Assembly: GCA_948567375.1 (NCBI GenBank)
Contig: OX419759.1
Location: 15,902,744-15,966,743, forward strand
Reading direction: 5' to 3'
From: Lunularia cruciata
Lineage: Eukaryota; Streptophyta; Marchantiopsida; Lunulariales; Lunulariaceae
Length of the DNA: 64,000 nt
Position numbers and translations under genes: made by a program. Position 1 is the stretch's first letter. Each line of letters starts with the position of its first letter. The notes beneath the pieces were generated by a model, which saw nothing but the letters and a program-made list of their open reading frames with translations, did no database searches and was not told where the DNA came from. Positions 23,690 through 35,100 of the stretch are shown in pieces.

Positions 23690-24819
23690 TCTCTATAGAT
23701 CCATTCCCAATCTTATTGCAAAAGAGCAAGATAAGAAATTATTTGTTGTTCCTGGATCAATTAATACTCTCACTTGATTGCCTTCTAGGACTCCATTCAC
23801 AACAATCAATTGTGATCTTTGCGTATTAGTCTTCTTCTTTCCCTTGCTTCTCTTCTTCCTTATTGAGCCAGTAAGGTCACGAGGTACATTTACCAGCAAT
23901 CTTCATTTCCAAAGTGATTTCCACTTCCTCATCTTCAATGCGCCTCTTCATGTTGTTCAAAGATCACCCGTACAAAGGCCGAGGGCCTCTAGGGAAATGA
24001 GTGCAATAGTTGGTAGATATGTGCCCAATATGGCCACAATTCTAACAATGGCATTGTTCTCCTTGAGTTCCTTCTCCTCATGGGACTCCATCTCTTTGTT
24101 CTTCTACTTGTCGACGCTCCCCTTGAAGCGGTCATGCTCCTTGATCTCAAAATCAAAGGTTACCCCAATTCCATCGGTACTCATCCACCCATGTGTGGCA
24201 TTTTTTCTTGATAATGTTGAGGTGGAACTACTCCTTCACCTCCACCCAGTGCTCTTACTATTCTCTGCCTACAAGCAATGGCTTCAAATATAGTGCAAGG
24301 ATTTTGCACCATGACTTCCTTGCAAATCTGCTCCTTTAACCCTTGTTTGAAATTGTCAAGAGCCTCTATTGGACTCATGTTGGTTATTGCAACTAGTAGA
24401 TCCAGAAATGCCTCTATATACTCTTGTACACTGTTCTTTTGTCTCAATCCCCATAGTCGGGTTTAAGCTATCTGCACAAAATCCAACGATTGGAAATTCT
24501 TCAGCAATCCTTCTTGCATTGCTGTCCACATGACCTCCCTTCTCTTTGCTAACATGGATCTTTCCCAAGCATCATACCATGTGAGAGCTTTATCGGTCAA
24601 GTACCTACATGCAAACACGCTTGCAACATGTTTCGTGATCTTTGTTGAGAATAATCAAAAATATTGATTCATTCTTGAGATCCAATTTTCCATTACTCCC
24701 ATCATACACTGCCCTTTGTAAGGTTTGATGTTGCAAGTCGTCTTCATTTGGAGTAGTAATGTGGCTTCTTTGTTGATAGGGTTCGTAGGCACAAGTGCCT
24801 CTCCAAGTACTTTAGTCGT
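23690..24819 (-). pseudogene. B1 gag C-terminal part and aspartic protease, broken
   Basis: The protease segment reads VRVLIDPGTTNNFLS, where the family normally has LIDSGATHNFIS; the Ser-to-Pro change next to the catalytic Asp also occurs in B2. Upstream, the gag frame 24447-24181 contains FLDLLVAITNMSPIEALDNF and LKEQICKEVMVQNP, typical of Ty3/gypsy gag. The zinc-knuckle region near 24040 contains a stop. Gag stops abruptly at 24819, where B2 begins. Confidence 0.75.
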
Positions 24820-25555
24820 TGTAATACCAAGAGCTAGCCATATGATCTAGATGTGAAATTTGGTTTAGTAACATCTAGAATGATATTATACATAGTGGTC
24901 AAAATAGATCAAATATAAGTATCACCAAAAGAGTACTTTTACTAATAGGGTAGAAACCAAAATGGAATGAGAACCTCAGAACCAATAGCTAGACATATGA
25001 TTTAAAGGTGAGAATTGGTTTGGTAACATCTTGAAGGTTGTTACACATGATGGACTAAACAAATTAGAAAGAGGTATCACCAAAAAGGGACTTCTACTAA
25101 TTGAGTAGTAACCAAAATATGCCTAAAATCTTTGAAGGCAATTTTGGAGGCCTAAATGGATGAATTAGACCTCGAAAATGTATAGATTTGCCCCCCAACA
25201 GAGGAAAGGTTGGCCTTGCATCCTCCTTGGTTTGTCTCGTGAAGAATTTTCCAATGGTACCTTCCGAACGTGATTTTGAGACTCTTACACAAAGATTCCC
25301 TAAAAGATTCCCTCCGGTCAAAGCTTGTTTGACCAGCTAGATAGGACCTAGACCAACATGTCACCCATCTAAGTAAGTAATCCAAGGGTGGAGCTTGCTA
25401 ACATGTCATCTATTTGTGTGCCTAATCCTATGTGGAGCTTCCTTGGAGGAGATCACCTTTGTCTATATAATAAAGAGAAGGTGCTCCTTTGGGGCATCAA
25501 ATGTTTGAGTGTGAAGTTTGTGTTTTCTTTCTTCTCTTGTCCTCGGAGTATTACA
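24820..25555 (+). repeat. 5' LTR of B2
   Basis: 736 bp, beginning TGTAATACCAAGAGC and ending GGAGTATTACA, with perfect TGTAATAC/GTATTACA terminal inverted repeats and the standard TG...CA ends. CTATATAATAAAG near 25475 is a reasonable LTR TATA box. The end is confirmed by the primer site one base downstream. Confidence 0.92.
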
Positions 25556-25556
25556 A

Positions 25557-25568
25557 TGGTATCAGAGC
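25557..25568 (+). other. Primer binding site, initiator tRNA-Met type
   Basis: TGGTATCAGAGC begins one base after the 5' LTR. It is the exact complement of the 3' end of plant initiator tRNA-Met, the usual minus-strand primer of chromoviruses. Confidence 0.93.
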
Positions 25569-25695
25569 AAGTGTCTCAATCCAAGAGAGTGGATCATCCC
25601 TTTTGGAAGAGCACGAACTACTAAAACTAAGTAATTTGAGGTGAAGAACATATAGTAATTGCGAGACTTAGGAAGGATTGTGGAGAGTAGATGGG

Positions 25696-27135
25696 ATGGA
25701 TGCACCGGGAGGAAAATTTCCCGCACCTAGCTTTCCATTCTTGAATCCATTCCACATCAAGGTTATGTACATCCAGCGTGAGCAAATGAGGGTATTGCTA
25801 GTTTATCACTTTGGTGCATAATTCATGGACAGGGTGATGAACTCACCAGATCCGGTCATTCTACCTATGGTGATATATGACAAAGAGTGGGATTTGACAA
25901 TCTACATTCTATTATGATGATAAGGATGTGAATGTCCCAAATCCTCTCCCTTTCAACACTCATGTAGAAATCTATTATGTAGTGAGACCAAAAGTGATGT
26001 TTAGAGATTTTGTGGTTAGGAATTTTGGCAAGGAGTATTATCAACAAGTGATAGCTTCTAAGGTCCCAATGGTAGTTCCAATAGTTTGTGCGCCTTCCAA
26101 AGTGATCATATTGACTCTATATTGAAGTAGACATTAGCAATTGAGTGTTGCAAGAACAATGGAACTGCAATTGCAAGAGCCGGTGCAAGGAATGCAAGGG
26201 ATGTTGAATGAATTTCGAGAGATTAAGATGACATGGAGGCATTACAAAGTCAAGTGCAGATCCTCAGGAACGATCAAGCCATGCAAGAAGAAGAGCCGTA
26301 TCAAAATCCAGTACCTACGACTGAACTACTTGGAGAGACACCTGTGCCTATGAACCCTATCAACGATGAAGCCACATTGCTACTCCGGATGAAGATGACT
26401 TGCAACATCAAGCCTTACAAGAGGCAGCGTATGATGGGAGTGGTGGAAAATTGGATCTCAAGAATGAATTGATATTTCCGATTGTTCTCAACAAAGATCA
26501 CGGAGCATGCTGCAGGCGTGTTTGCATGTGGGTACTTGACCGATAAAGCCCTCACATGGTGTGATGCTTGGGAACGATCCATGTTGGCCAAGAGAAGGGA
26601 GGTCATGTAGACGGAAATGCAAGAAGGATTCTTGAAGAATTTCCAATTGGTGGATTTTGTGCAAATGGCTCGAACCTGACTATGGGGATTGAGACAAAAG
26701 AACATAATATAAGAGTGTGTGGAGGCATTTCTGGATCTACAAGTCACGATAACCGACATGAGTCCAGTAGAGGCTCTCAACAATTTCAAACAAGGTTCAA
26801 GGAGCGGATTCGCCAAGAAGTCATGGTGCAAAATCCTTGCATAGTATTTGAAGCCATTGCTTGTGCGCAAAGAATAGTAGGAGCATTAGGTGGGAGTGAA
26901 GAGGTAGTTCCACCTCAACATTATTGGTCAGAAATGCCACATATAGGTGGACCAATACCAATAGAATGGGGCAAACTTCAATTTTGAGATCGAGGAGCGT
27001 GACCGCATCAAGGAGAGCATAGACAGGTAGAAGAACAAAGAGATGGAGTTCCACGAGGAGAAGGAACTCAAGGAGAACAACACCATTACTACAATTGTGG
27101 CCGTATTGGGCACATATCTACTAATTGTTGCACTC
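25696..27135 (+). pseudogene. B2 gag, degenerate
   Basis: The likely start is the ATG at 25696 (MDAPGGKFPAPSFPFLNPF). The frame is soon broken. Later pieces match B1 gag (SNQFQTRFKERIRQEVMVQ, VFEAIACAQRIVGALGG). The zinc knuckle near 27090 reads YYNCGRIGHISTNC, where the first cysteine of CX2CX4HX4C has become tyrosine. Nucleic-acid packaging by this copy would fail. Confidence 0.75.
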
Positions 27136-27340
27136 GTTTCCCTAGAGGCCCTTGGCCTTTGTGTAGGTGATCTTTGAACAACATGGAGAGGCACATTGAA
27201 GAGGAGGAGGTGGAAATCACTTCAAAAACCAAAGATTGCCAATAAATGTACCTTGCGGCCTTATTGGCTCAATAAGGAAGTAGAGAAGCTAGGGAAGGAA
27301 GAAGACTGATGCGCAAAGATCCCGAAAGGCAATCTCACAA

Positions 27341-27523
27341 TTGATTGTTGTGAATGGAGTCCTAGAAGGCAATCAAGTGAGAGTATTAATTGATCCAGGA
27401 ACAACAAAGAATTTCTTATCTTGCTCTTTTGCAATAAGATTGGGAATGGATCTAGAGAGAGATGGGAGTGAAGAAGTAGAGTTGCCTTATGGGCAAACAG
27501 AGAGGATTGAATCATTACCTTGA
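27341..27523 (+). pseudogene. B2 aspartic protease fragment
   Basis: Reads MIVVNGVLEGNQVRVLIDPG then TTKNFLSCSFAIRLGMDLER, the same protease fold and the same DPG in place of DSG as in B1. A stop follows the ESLP residues near 27523. In Ty3/gypsy elements this enzyme cleaves Gag-Pol. Confidence 0.75.
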
Positions 27524-27826
27524 CGGGTAACACTCTTTGTAGGAGAATGACAAGAAGCAATTGAGTGGCAAGTGATACCATTAGTTTGTTATGATGCAAT
27601 CTTAGGCATGCCATGGATGGAGCATTACAACCCTTTGGTAGATTGGAGGAAGAAAGTAGTGAGAACCCACCAATGGTCAATCATTGGGGTTAAAGAAAAA
27701 TCACACAAGTAGGAACTGCCTCTATATGTCATAGGGATGGCAACTATCTATAAGACCGATAGATGTTTCATGTGTCTAATAAGAGAAGTGTAGAGTGCAA
27801 AACTTTATGGACAAATTCTTGAGAAA

Positions 27827-29564
27827 TTGACGGTTGTGGTGGATGAATTTCAAGATGTCTTTCCCAATGATCTACCCTCAGGATTACCACCAAACAGGAG
27901 AGTAGATTATAAAATTGAGACACTCTTAGGGAAGACACCTCCTCGTAAGGCCCCATATTGCCTATCACCTCATGAGTTGGAGGAGTGTAAGACTCAAATT
28001 GAGGAGATGCCATAGAAGGGGTTCATCCAACCTAGCATATCACCATATGGAGCTCCTGTCTTGTTTGTGAAGAAGAAAGATGGTACAATGCACATGTGCA
28101 TTGACTATTGAGGTCTCAATCAACAAACAATGAAGAACAAATACCCCTTAACTCGCATAGATGACTTGTTTGATCAACTCCATGGAGCAAGATACTTCAG
28201 CAAATTGGACTTGCGGAGCAGTTACAATTAAATCCGAATTGCAAAGGAAGATGTGTACAAAACTTCCTTTTGAACCAAGTATGGCCACTTTGAGTATCTT
28301 GTGATGCCTTTTGGTCTCACCAATGCACCTGCCACTTTCATGAGTCTAATGAATGACATATTTTGTCCATACTTGGATAATTCTGTTATCATCTTCTTGG
28401 AAAATATCTTAGTATATAGTAGCACAATGATGGAACACAAACAACATCTACAAGAAGTCCTCCAGATTCTAAGACAAAATCGATTGTGCGTCAAATCTCA
28501 AAGTGCAAGTTTTGCAAGTTTGAAGTAGACTACTTGGAGCATAGAGTAAGTGTAGAGGGCATTCAAGTATTGACCAATAAAATAGAGGTCATTCAAAAAT
28601 GGAGTGCCCTAGAAGATCAGACTCAACTCAAGAGCTTCTTGGGGTTGACGGGATTCTATCATAGATTTGTCAAGGACTTCTCCAAGGTTGCACAGCCTTT
28701 AACGACACTACTTGGCAAGGGGAAGAAGTGTACATGGCAAACCGCACAAGAGTTGGATTTTCAAGAATTGAAAGCTACCTTGCTACATGCACCAATCTTG
28801 AAGTGGTATGACCCAAAACGTCCAATCAAGTTGGGTATAGATGCATCAGGTGTAACAATTAGAATAGTCCTACAACAAGAGTGGCATGACGGATGGCATC
28901 CAATTGCATATTTCTCTCTAAAGTTGTTACTAGCAGAGTGCAACTACCACACCACAAAACAAGGAGAGCTGGCCATCATTTTGGCAACCAAGCATTGGAA
29001 GCACTATCTGGGTGAGAAGGCATTTGTAGTAGAGACAAACCACAAACCTCTAGTCTACCTCCAGACACAAAAGGATCTATCTCATTGCCAGATTTGGTGG
29101 GTAGAGTGGCAACAACGCTTCAACATGACAATCACCTACATGGAAGGTAAGAAGCAGCTTGCAGATGCATTCACCCGCATGCCAATGGCAAACAACTTGG
29201 TGACAAAGGTTAAGATTAACCTTGAATTTTGGCCAGAGATTTTGGCTACTACAAAAATTGATCCATAGATTATAGAAGCGCAATCATCCAAAGGCGTCAC
29301 CAACACCCAAGGACTCACCTTTCGTGATGGCAAATTATGGATCCCAAATGTCCTAGATGCACCACCATTCTAGTAGAATGTCATCATTTGGCCATTACAG
29401 GTCATGTTGGAGTGGACAAGACCTTGGATGCAATCCAATGCCATTACTATTGGCCCAAGATGAGCAATGACATGATGGACTCTATGCACAGCTACCTACT
29501 TTATCAACAGAACAAAGCTTCTAATCAAAGCTCCTGCAACCTAATCAAAGCTCCTGCAATCTAA
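27827..29564 (+). pseudogene. B2 reverse transcriptase, RNase H and start of integrase
   Basis: RT begins with VVVDEFQDVFPNDLPSG. In-frame stops occur near 28014, 28109 and 28230. The catalytic box is FLENILVYS at 28394-28420 (Glu-Asn instead of Asp-Asp at 28400-28405), so the enzyme is dead. From 28486 a 260-codon open frame covers the RT thumb, connection and RNase H (SFLGLTGFYHRFVKDFSKVA; GELAIILATKHWKHYLGEKA; the TDAS motif has become GIDAS). The H2C2 zinc-binding part (GHVGVDKTLDAIQCHYYWPK) ends the preserved sequence. Confidence 0.88.
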
Positions 29565-29578
29565 TCAAAGCTCCTGCT
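29518..29578 (+). repeat. Tandem triplication at the 3' breakpoint of B2
   Basis: The phrase CTAATCAAAGCTCCTGCA occurs three times in a row (about 29520, 29539, 29558). In B1 the matching place has a single copy of a related sequence followed by more integrase. The triplication sits exactly where B2 ends. Confidence 0.8.
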
Positions 29579-29580
29579 CC

Positions 29581-31593
29581 TTTTTATATTTTGTAGATAA
29601 GTTGAAAGCTAGGAAAGCCAATAAATTCAAACAAAAAATTATGCAACTTATCATTGATCTAGAAGGCAATCATGAAGGAGGAATATCATGCCTCTCTTGT
29701 TCTCAAGAGTGAAATTTTGTTCTATTTTCCATTGTTTGTGTGAGAAAAAGAAACATATTGTTATGCTTAGCTAAGAAATCACTGAATCTGCTATTCTTCA
29801 GCTTCATCATTGTATATACTAAGGTAAAAAGGAGACACCCTTTGAAGATCTTTGTTGCCATCAACCTTTAACTTTGAAGAGTCATCTTTGAGGCTCACTT
29901 TGGGGTTGATATCTACAAGGTTACTTGTTCAATGGAGCAATAATTATCTCAATGGGGGCGGCTTCACAAGGGCTTTTGATTGATACCAAAATCACAATGT
30001 TTGGAGATATACGGCAAAAGTTATGACCATATGAAGTACCACCATTTGGATGTTCAACCAACACTTTGTACTTCTCATACGTTGAATTTATTTCTCATTT
30101 GTAACCTCATACTTAACCTTGTACTTGTAACTTTGTACTCATATCTGATTCATAACCTTATACTTTGTTTCTTGCTTGTAACCTCATAAGCATTTCTTAT
30201 TTGTAACTTTGTACTTCATTTCTTGTTCATAACCTTGTACTTTGTTTCTTGTTTGCAACCTCATACTAATTTCTCATATTCATATATTGTACTCATCTCA
30301 TACTCACACCATGTACCTCTTAAACATGCTCAGACCTTATACTCATACCTTCTATCCTACCTTGTACTACTTATCTCATACTTGTACATGATCTTTGACC
30401 TTGTACTTCATTTCTTTTGTTTCTCATACCTTGTACCTCATATCTTCTTTCATGTTGTCTTGCATATAATGTTACACCATCAACAATTTCATACAAATTT
30501 TTTAATCCAACTTTGTCACAAATGACTAAGAGTCATTTCATATATATGATAGGGTAGTTTTCACAACTGCAATATAGGACATTTTGCATTTGTCTATATT
30601 TTATACTTAATAGTTAAATTACAAACCAAAGATCTTGTTTTATGCCTTTAGCATGACATAATAATAGAAGATGATCACTTAAGCGGCTCAAGTGGCCATA
30701 CCACATGGCCTACACCTACTTAAGATTAGGTTTAGGAGATAAGATATGATTGGCATTGAGTGATGTAGATGTATTTAGGGATTTCTAGTGCATTGTAGCC
30801 ACTAGATTTCTTTGGCAGCTAAGTAAGATTGTATATAAGGCTTAGATCTAATGTCCATAGGGTTCATTTGGTATAAACTTCATTGTAGTAAATGAAGTTG
30901 ATACCATCAAGATTATGAAGTTTGTGTATATGTATTAGTCTAGACTTTGTATAAGATATCATAGAATCTTGATGCATGAGCAAAAGCACATGAGTGAAGG
31001 AAGTTGTTTGTGTGGAACTAGATTGTGCAACTCTAAGGGCTCTACAAAGGCCAATAATGATATAAAGATAGGTCATTGTACAACTAGAGTATCATAAAGT
31101 AATACCAACTTGTAAGATTCAACAACAAAATCATTCAAAACTCTTGTGATGTCGTGTCTTTTATGAAAGGTGGAATGCTATGTCATAATCATAGTTGTTA
31201 GAGTGATCCAATCCTTGGGAGATCTTAATCCCTCTTAGTTCAAGTGTTATGATATAGTGTTTGTGAGACACCTTGACATTATCTACTTTGTATGATTTGA
31301 ACATTATGATGTGAGTGCAAATTATGACATTTGTTACAAATGAACCATCACAATTAAGAATCCTTTGGATTAAATCGATTGTGAGTGTGATTATTGGTCA
31401 TTCTCTCTTTTTTTAGTGGACTAGAGGTGGTGACTCAAACCTCTTCTAGGAGTGGTTCTATCTAAGAGGTCAAATAGGCAAGAATAGATAACTTATGACA
31501 TTGTGACACTTTATCTTCATCTCTAGTCATTTCCAACCCATATCCTCAAAGGAACAACCTTTTCTTACCAATTATACTATATTGAGTCAACAT
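29581..31593. other. Gene-free stretch between B2 and A2
   Basis: No protein was recognised. The segment 30040-30460 is a degenerate tandem repeat. Around 30700-31200 an LTR-like sequence with a TATATAAGG box (about 30833) and the run AAACTTCATTGTAGTAAATG could be a decayed LTR, but no partner copy is present, so this is a guess. Confidence 0.4.
30040..30460 (+). repeat. Degenerate tandem repeat
   Basis: Variants of CTTGTACTTTGTTTCTTGTT / CATAACCTTGTACTTCATTT / CTCATACTTGTAC recur at irregular 20-45 bp spacing. The apparent ORFs here (30223-30525 and others) are by-products of this low-complexity sequence. Confidence 0.65.
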
Positions 31594-32042
31594 TGTCATG
31601 CCATTTGTAGTTCCGCATCTAGTTGCTCGGACACTGGAGTTCCAGTGATAGTAGTTAGAGTTATTCTGGTAGTTTCTCAGGGACTACTTTCCGACAGTCT
31701 GATTTGGTGTTCGGGGTACTGACTTCACGGTGGGGCCCACCATCACTTTGCACCGTTTGCACCGTCGAGTGTGCCGTCAGCGGGACCGTTAGGGTTCCAG
31801 TGCTAGCTCAAGTCCAGGGGGTATAGTTTCGAAGTGAGCTCCAGAGAGCTCACTTCTCTGATGTTGAGCCTTCGAGTTCTTGGATATGGTGGACAGAGGC
31901 CGGCGAGTGTCACCTGGATTCTCTATGCTTGAGTGGGTGTGGCTTGACTGTAATCAGTGCCCAATTGTTGGCAGTTTATAAAGTGACAGATCAAGTACTG
32001 ATCTGAGTTGAGTTGAGTTGAGAATGTTAAGCAATCTGATTA
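31594..32042 (+). repeat. 5' LTR of A2, shorter than the 3' LTR
   Basis: Matches the 3' LTR body 35924-36382 at about 95% (differences mostly C/T or G/A), but it lacks the terminal segment of about 106 bp present at 36383-36488. After GCAATCTGATTA the sequence departs into CATCAGAGAAGTG. Contains TTTATAAAGTGACAG near 31977 (possible TATA box) and a GAGTT microsatellite at 32003-32021. No convincing primer site follows, so one may have been deleted with the LTR end. Confidence 0.75.
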
Positions 32043-32757
32043 CATCAGAGAAGTGAAGTTAGGGGGAAATTGGGTGCAGGAACGTTGAGTGTTGGTGGTA
32101 TCTCCAAGCTCGGTGGATCATGGTAGCTCGATTCAAGTTCTGTGTTTCCCTAGTGTGCAGAAGCTCGTTCAGTTGATTCAGATTTGGCAGTTAGGTGGAC
32201 GGTGTGCGGAAGCGCTGGCCAAATTTTGAGCAAAGAAGGAGCAATTTTTGAGCAATGTTGTGATTTTGAGCTCAGGAGGTGAAGGCAGGACCAATCTGCT
32301 ACGAGTTGGGCTTAGAAAGTGAAATTGAAGGTGGAGTTGGGAAGCTCTTCTCATGAAATTGTGATTTGGAAAAACCCGTTTTGTCAATTTGGCTCGAGTG
32401 GAAAGTTAGCGGGGGATTCGGCGGACATCCATCTTTAGGGTTTATGTTAGATTTTACGTCAGATTTTGGGCCAAAATTGGAGGAGTTTCGCTGTTTGGCC
32501 AGATTTGGAGAAGTTTTGCTAGTTTGGAGGAGTTTTGCAGATTTGGAGAAGTTTTGCCAATTTTGGAGGAGGTTCAAAGTGGCAACAAGAAAGGCCTCAT
32601 TTGGCTGAATTTTGGCGTTTTGAGGCTTTGAGGCATAGGGCTGTGGGCTATGAGAGGCTACGAAGGCCTAGAAGGGCCAGCAAGCCAGCTTGTTGACGTG
32701 AGACTAGCTAGTTTAGAGTAGATCTTGGTCATTGGTTGGCAAAATCTGCCTTTGGAG
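32043..32757 (+). other. A2 leader and deletion junction
   Basis: Non-coding leader. Between about 32500 and 32580, GATTTGGAGAAGTTTTGC and close variants repeat three to four times. At 32723-32753 it is identical to the sequence at the right edge of the window (A1 leader) up to CTGCCTTT, then jumps directly to pol sequence GGAGGTTCTTGAGG. The shared TTT at 32751-32753 is a 3-bp microhomology. Relative to A1, about 4.9 kb (59061-63973) is missing. Confidence 0.88.
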
Positions 32758-34436
32758 GTTCTTGAGGAGTCACACGAGTTGTTTTGCCTTTAGTATGAAG
32801 GATTTGGGTGCTCTGAAGGGACCTGGTATACGGATTGAGCTGACTAGCAACACACCTGTTTTCCGATGTCCTTATCGATATAGTGATATGGAGAGGACAT
32901 TGATTCAGAGCCGGAGTAGTGACCTTTTTGAGGCTGGTTTGGTGGAGATTTCACATGGAGAGTATGCATCAGCAACAGTGATGCCAGCCAAGAAAGATAT
33001 GCATGGCAACTATACAAATAGGCAGATGTGTGGAGATTACCATCCTATCAACCGACAGACCAGGGCTGATCAGTATGCCATGCCTACACCGGAGGAGATT
33101 TTTGATGCAATTGGGCATGCAAAGGTCTTCAATACTTTGGATCTTCGAGCAGGATATCATCAATTGCCGATCAGGGACGAAGATAAGTCCAAGATAGCAT
33201 TTTGGGCTATTGATCCTCACGGCAAGGATGTGTTATATCAGTGGAGGTTCTTACCATTTGGGTTGAAGAACGCTCCTGCTGAGTTCTAGAGGGTCATGGA
33301 TAGGATCCTAGCTGGATTGGATTTTGCTCGGTGTTATATTGATGACATTTTGGTCTATAGCACTACTGTGGAGGAGCATGAGAGACAGTTGTTGGAGGTG
33401 TTTGAGAGGTTGAGATCTCATGGACTCAAACTACATCCTGGGAAGTGTAGGTTCTTCCACGAGCAGGTTGAGTATTTGGGTCACACTATCTACCCCGGAG
33501 GACTTGGTGTTCAGCAGACCAAGGTGGAGGCTATTGCACGTATTCCTCGGCCTACGGATGTGAGCAGAGTGCGAGCATTCCTTGGGTTGGCAAACTTCTA
33601 TCGCCGCTATGTTAGAGGATTTCGTGCCATTGCCAAGGCCTTGACGAAGCTGACCAAGCTTACACAGAAGTGGTGTTGGGGAGATGAGCAGGAGAGAGCT
33701 TTTGTAGAGCTCAAGGAGAGGTTGACATCTGCTCCTATTTTGAGGAGACTGATCAAGGGACGACCATTTCAAGTTCACACTGATTGGAGTATGTTGGGGC
33801 TTGGAGCGGTGCTCACCCAGCATGATGATGAGGAGAAGGAGTTTGTGGTGGCCTATGCGAGTCGCTCCAACAATTCAGCGGAGACGAAGTATAGTTCATA
33901 TGAGGGAGAGTGCTTGGCAGCAGTTTGGGCTTATAGCACATTTCCGATGTTACCTATTTGGTAACCCCTTCACTCTCATCACTGATCATCAGCCGCTGAA
34001 GTGGTTGATGGAGTCTGACAAGCTTTCAGGGAAGCTTGCACGATGGGCTCTGATTTTACAGGAGTATGATTTCACGGTTGTTCACAGACCTGGAGTGGTG
34101 AACCGTGATGCAGATGGGTTGAGTAGAAACCCATGTCCCAGCCAACAGGATCAGACCGGAGCACGTTGGCATGGTGAGACAGATGAGGAGATGGTATCAA
34201 GTTGGCATGCATCGGCCTTTTTGTGTATATTTGCAGAGGCTTTGGTGATATCTCTCTCAGCACATACAGGAGGAGTTATTGAGGTCACAGATCCAGAGAG
34301 TGAAGATATTGGTACAGTTCAGCAAGACATTCATGATGATGTCTTAGTGATTGACTATCTTTGCACTGGTGTTGTGGGTGGCACAGTTGGGGCCAAGGAG
34401 AGAGACCGTGTTCTTCAGCGAGCCATTTTGGAGTAA
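32757..34436 (+). pseudogene. A2 reverse transcriptase and RNase H, broken
   Basis: RT motifs include PYRYSDMERTLIQSRSSDL, YQWRFLPFGLKNAPAEF and an intact YIDD box (ARCYIDDILVYS, about 33328-33360). TAG at 33287-33289 replaces the CAG seen in A1. RNase H starts at HTDWSMLGLGAVLTQHDDEE. A frameshift near 33935 (TTATAGCACATT versus CAGTAGCACATT in A1) moves the rest to another frame, ending at 34436. The start of pol has no ATG, because the deletion removed the upstream ORF. Confidence 0.9.
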
Positions 34437-35100
34437 AGCATACATATAGCTTACTCCAGAGTCATTACTGGTGGCGTGGTATGCAGACCGAGGTATAGCA
34501 GTTTGTTGCCAGATGTATAGTTTGTGACCGAGTTAGAGCATCATTCAATGCTCCTATGCCACAGTTACATCCATTACCTATCATGGGATTGGGTTACCGT
34601 TGGAGTTTGGACTTCACCGGACCTTTACCGCTGACTGTGAGACATCATTGGTACGTTTTGGTGATGGTGGAGCACTTCTCCAAGTGGATTGAGTTGGTGG
34701 CACTTCTTGACAAGTCTAGTGAAGGGACAACTTACTCGTTCCTGGATCGAGTTCTTAGTCATTTTGGTGCACCAGCTGAGGTTTTGATTGATCAGGGTAC
34801 AAAGTTCTTGGGGGAGTTTCAGGTCTTGTGTGACAAGGCTTTGATTGATCATCGTACTACATCTTGAGATCACCTTGAGGGAGATGGCTTAGCAAAGAGA
34901 GTGGTTCAGATGGTGAAGAGAAGATTACGAAAGTATGGTTTGCAGAGAGGCCACTTGGGAGATTGGGATCTCCAGTTACCTTGGTTGGCCATGGGCTATC
35001 GGTTCAGCCGGCAAGCCTCCTTAGCATCCTTCTCTCCATACTTTCTACTCTATGGATGAGATCCAGATTTACCTGCAACCATTCGTCGAGATGCTATTGT
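34437..35100 (+). pseudogene. A2 integrase core, broken
   Basis: Contains DFTGPLPLTVRHHW, LSHFGAPAEVLIDQGTKFLG and the region around the catalytic Glu, which is disrupted (TTS then TGA at 34865-34867, where A1 has CGA). The zinc-binding segment carries TAG at 34496-34498 in the context GTATAGCAG, which A1 shares. A TGA near 35057 replaces the CGA of A1. Confidence 0.85.

Larger units (their letters stand above)
19738..24819 (-). mobile_element. B1: chromodomain Ty3/gypsy retrotransposon, 5'-truncated
   Basis: In minus-strand order it carries partial gag, aspartic protease, reverse transcriptase, RNase H, integrase, chromodomain, polypurine tract and 3' LTR, the order of a plant chromovirus. 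The 5' LTR, primer site and gag N-terminus are missing. At 24819/24820 the gag sequence stops and the LTR of B2 begins. Several frameshifts and stops make it inactive. It is about 85-90% similar by eye to B2 (24820-29580). Confidence 0.9.
24820..29580 (+). mobile_element. B2: chromodomain-family Ty3/gypsy retrotransposon, 3'-truncated
   Basis: Has a 5' LTR, a perfect primer site, gag, protease, RT, RNase H and the first zinc-binding residues of integrase, then ends at about 29560-29580 in a tandem triplication. It lies head to head with B1. No 3' LTR follows. Frameshifts and stops occur throughout gag and RT, so it is inactive. Confidence 0.9.

Noticed and set aside
30223-30525. A 100-residue membrane-like protein
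   Set aside because: It is a translation of a degenerate pyrimidine-rich tandem repeat.
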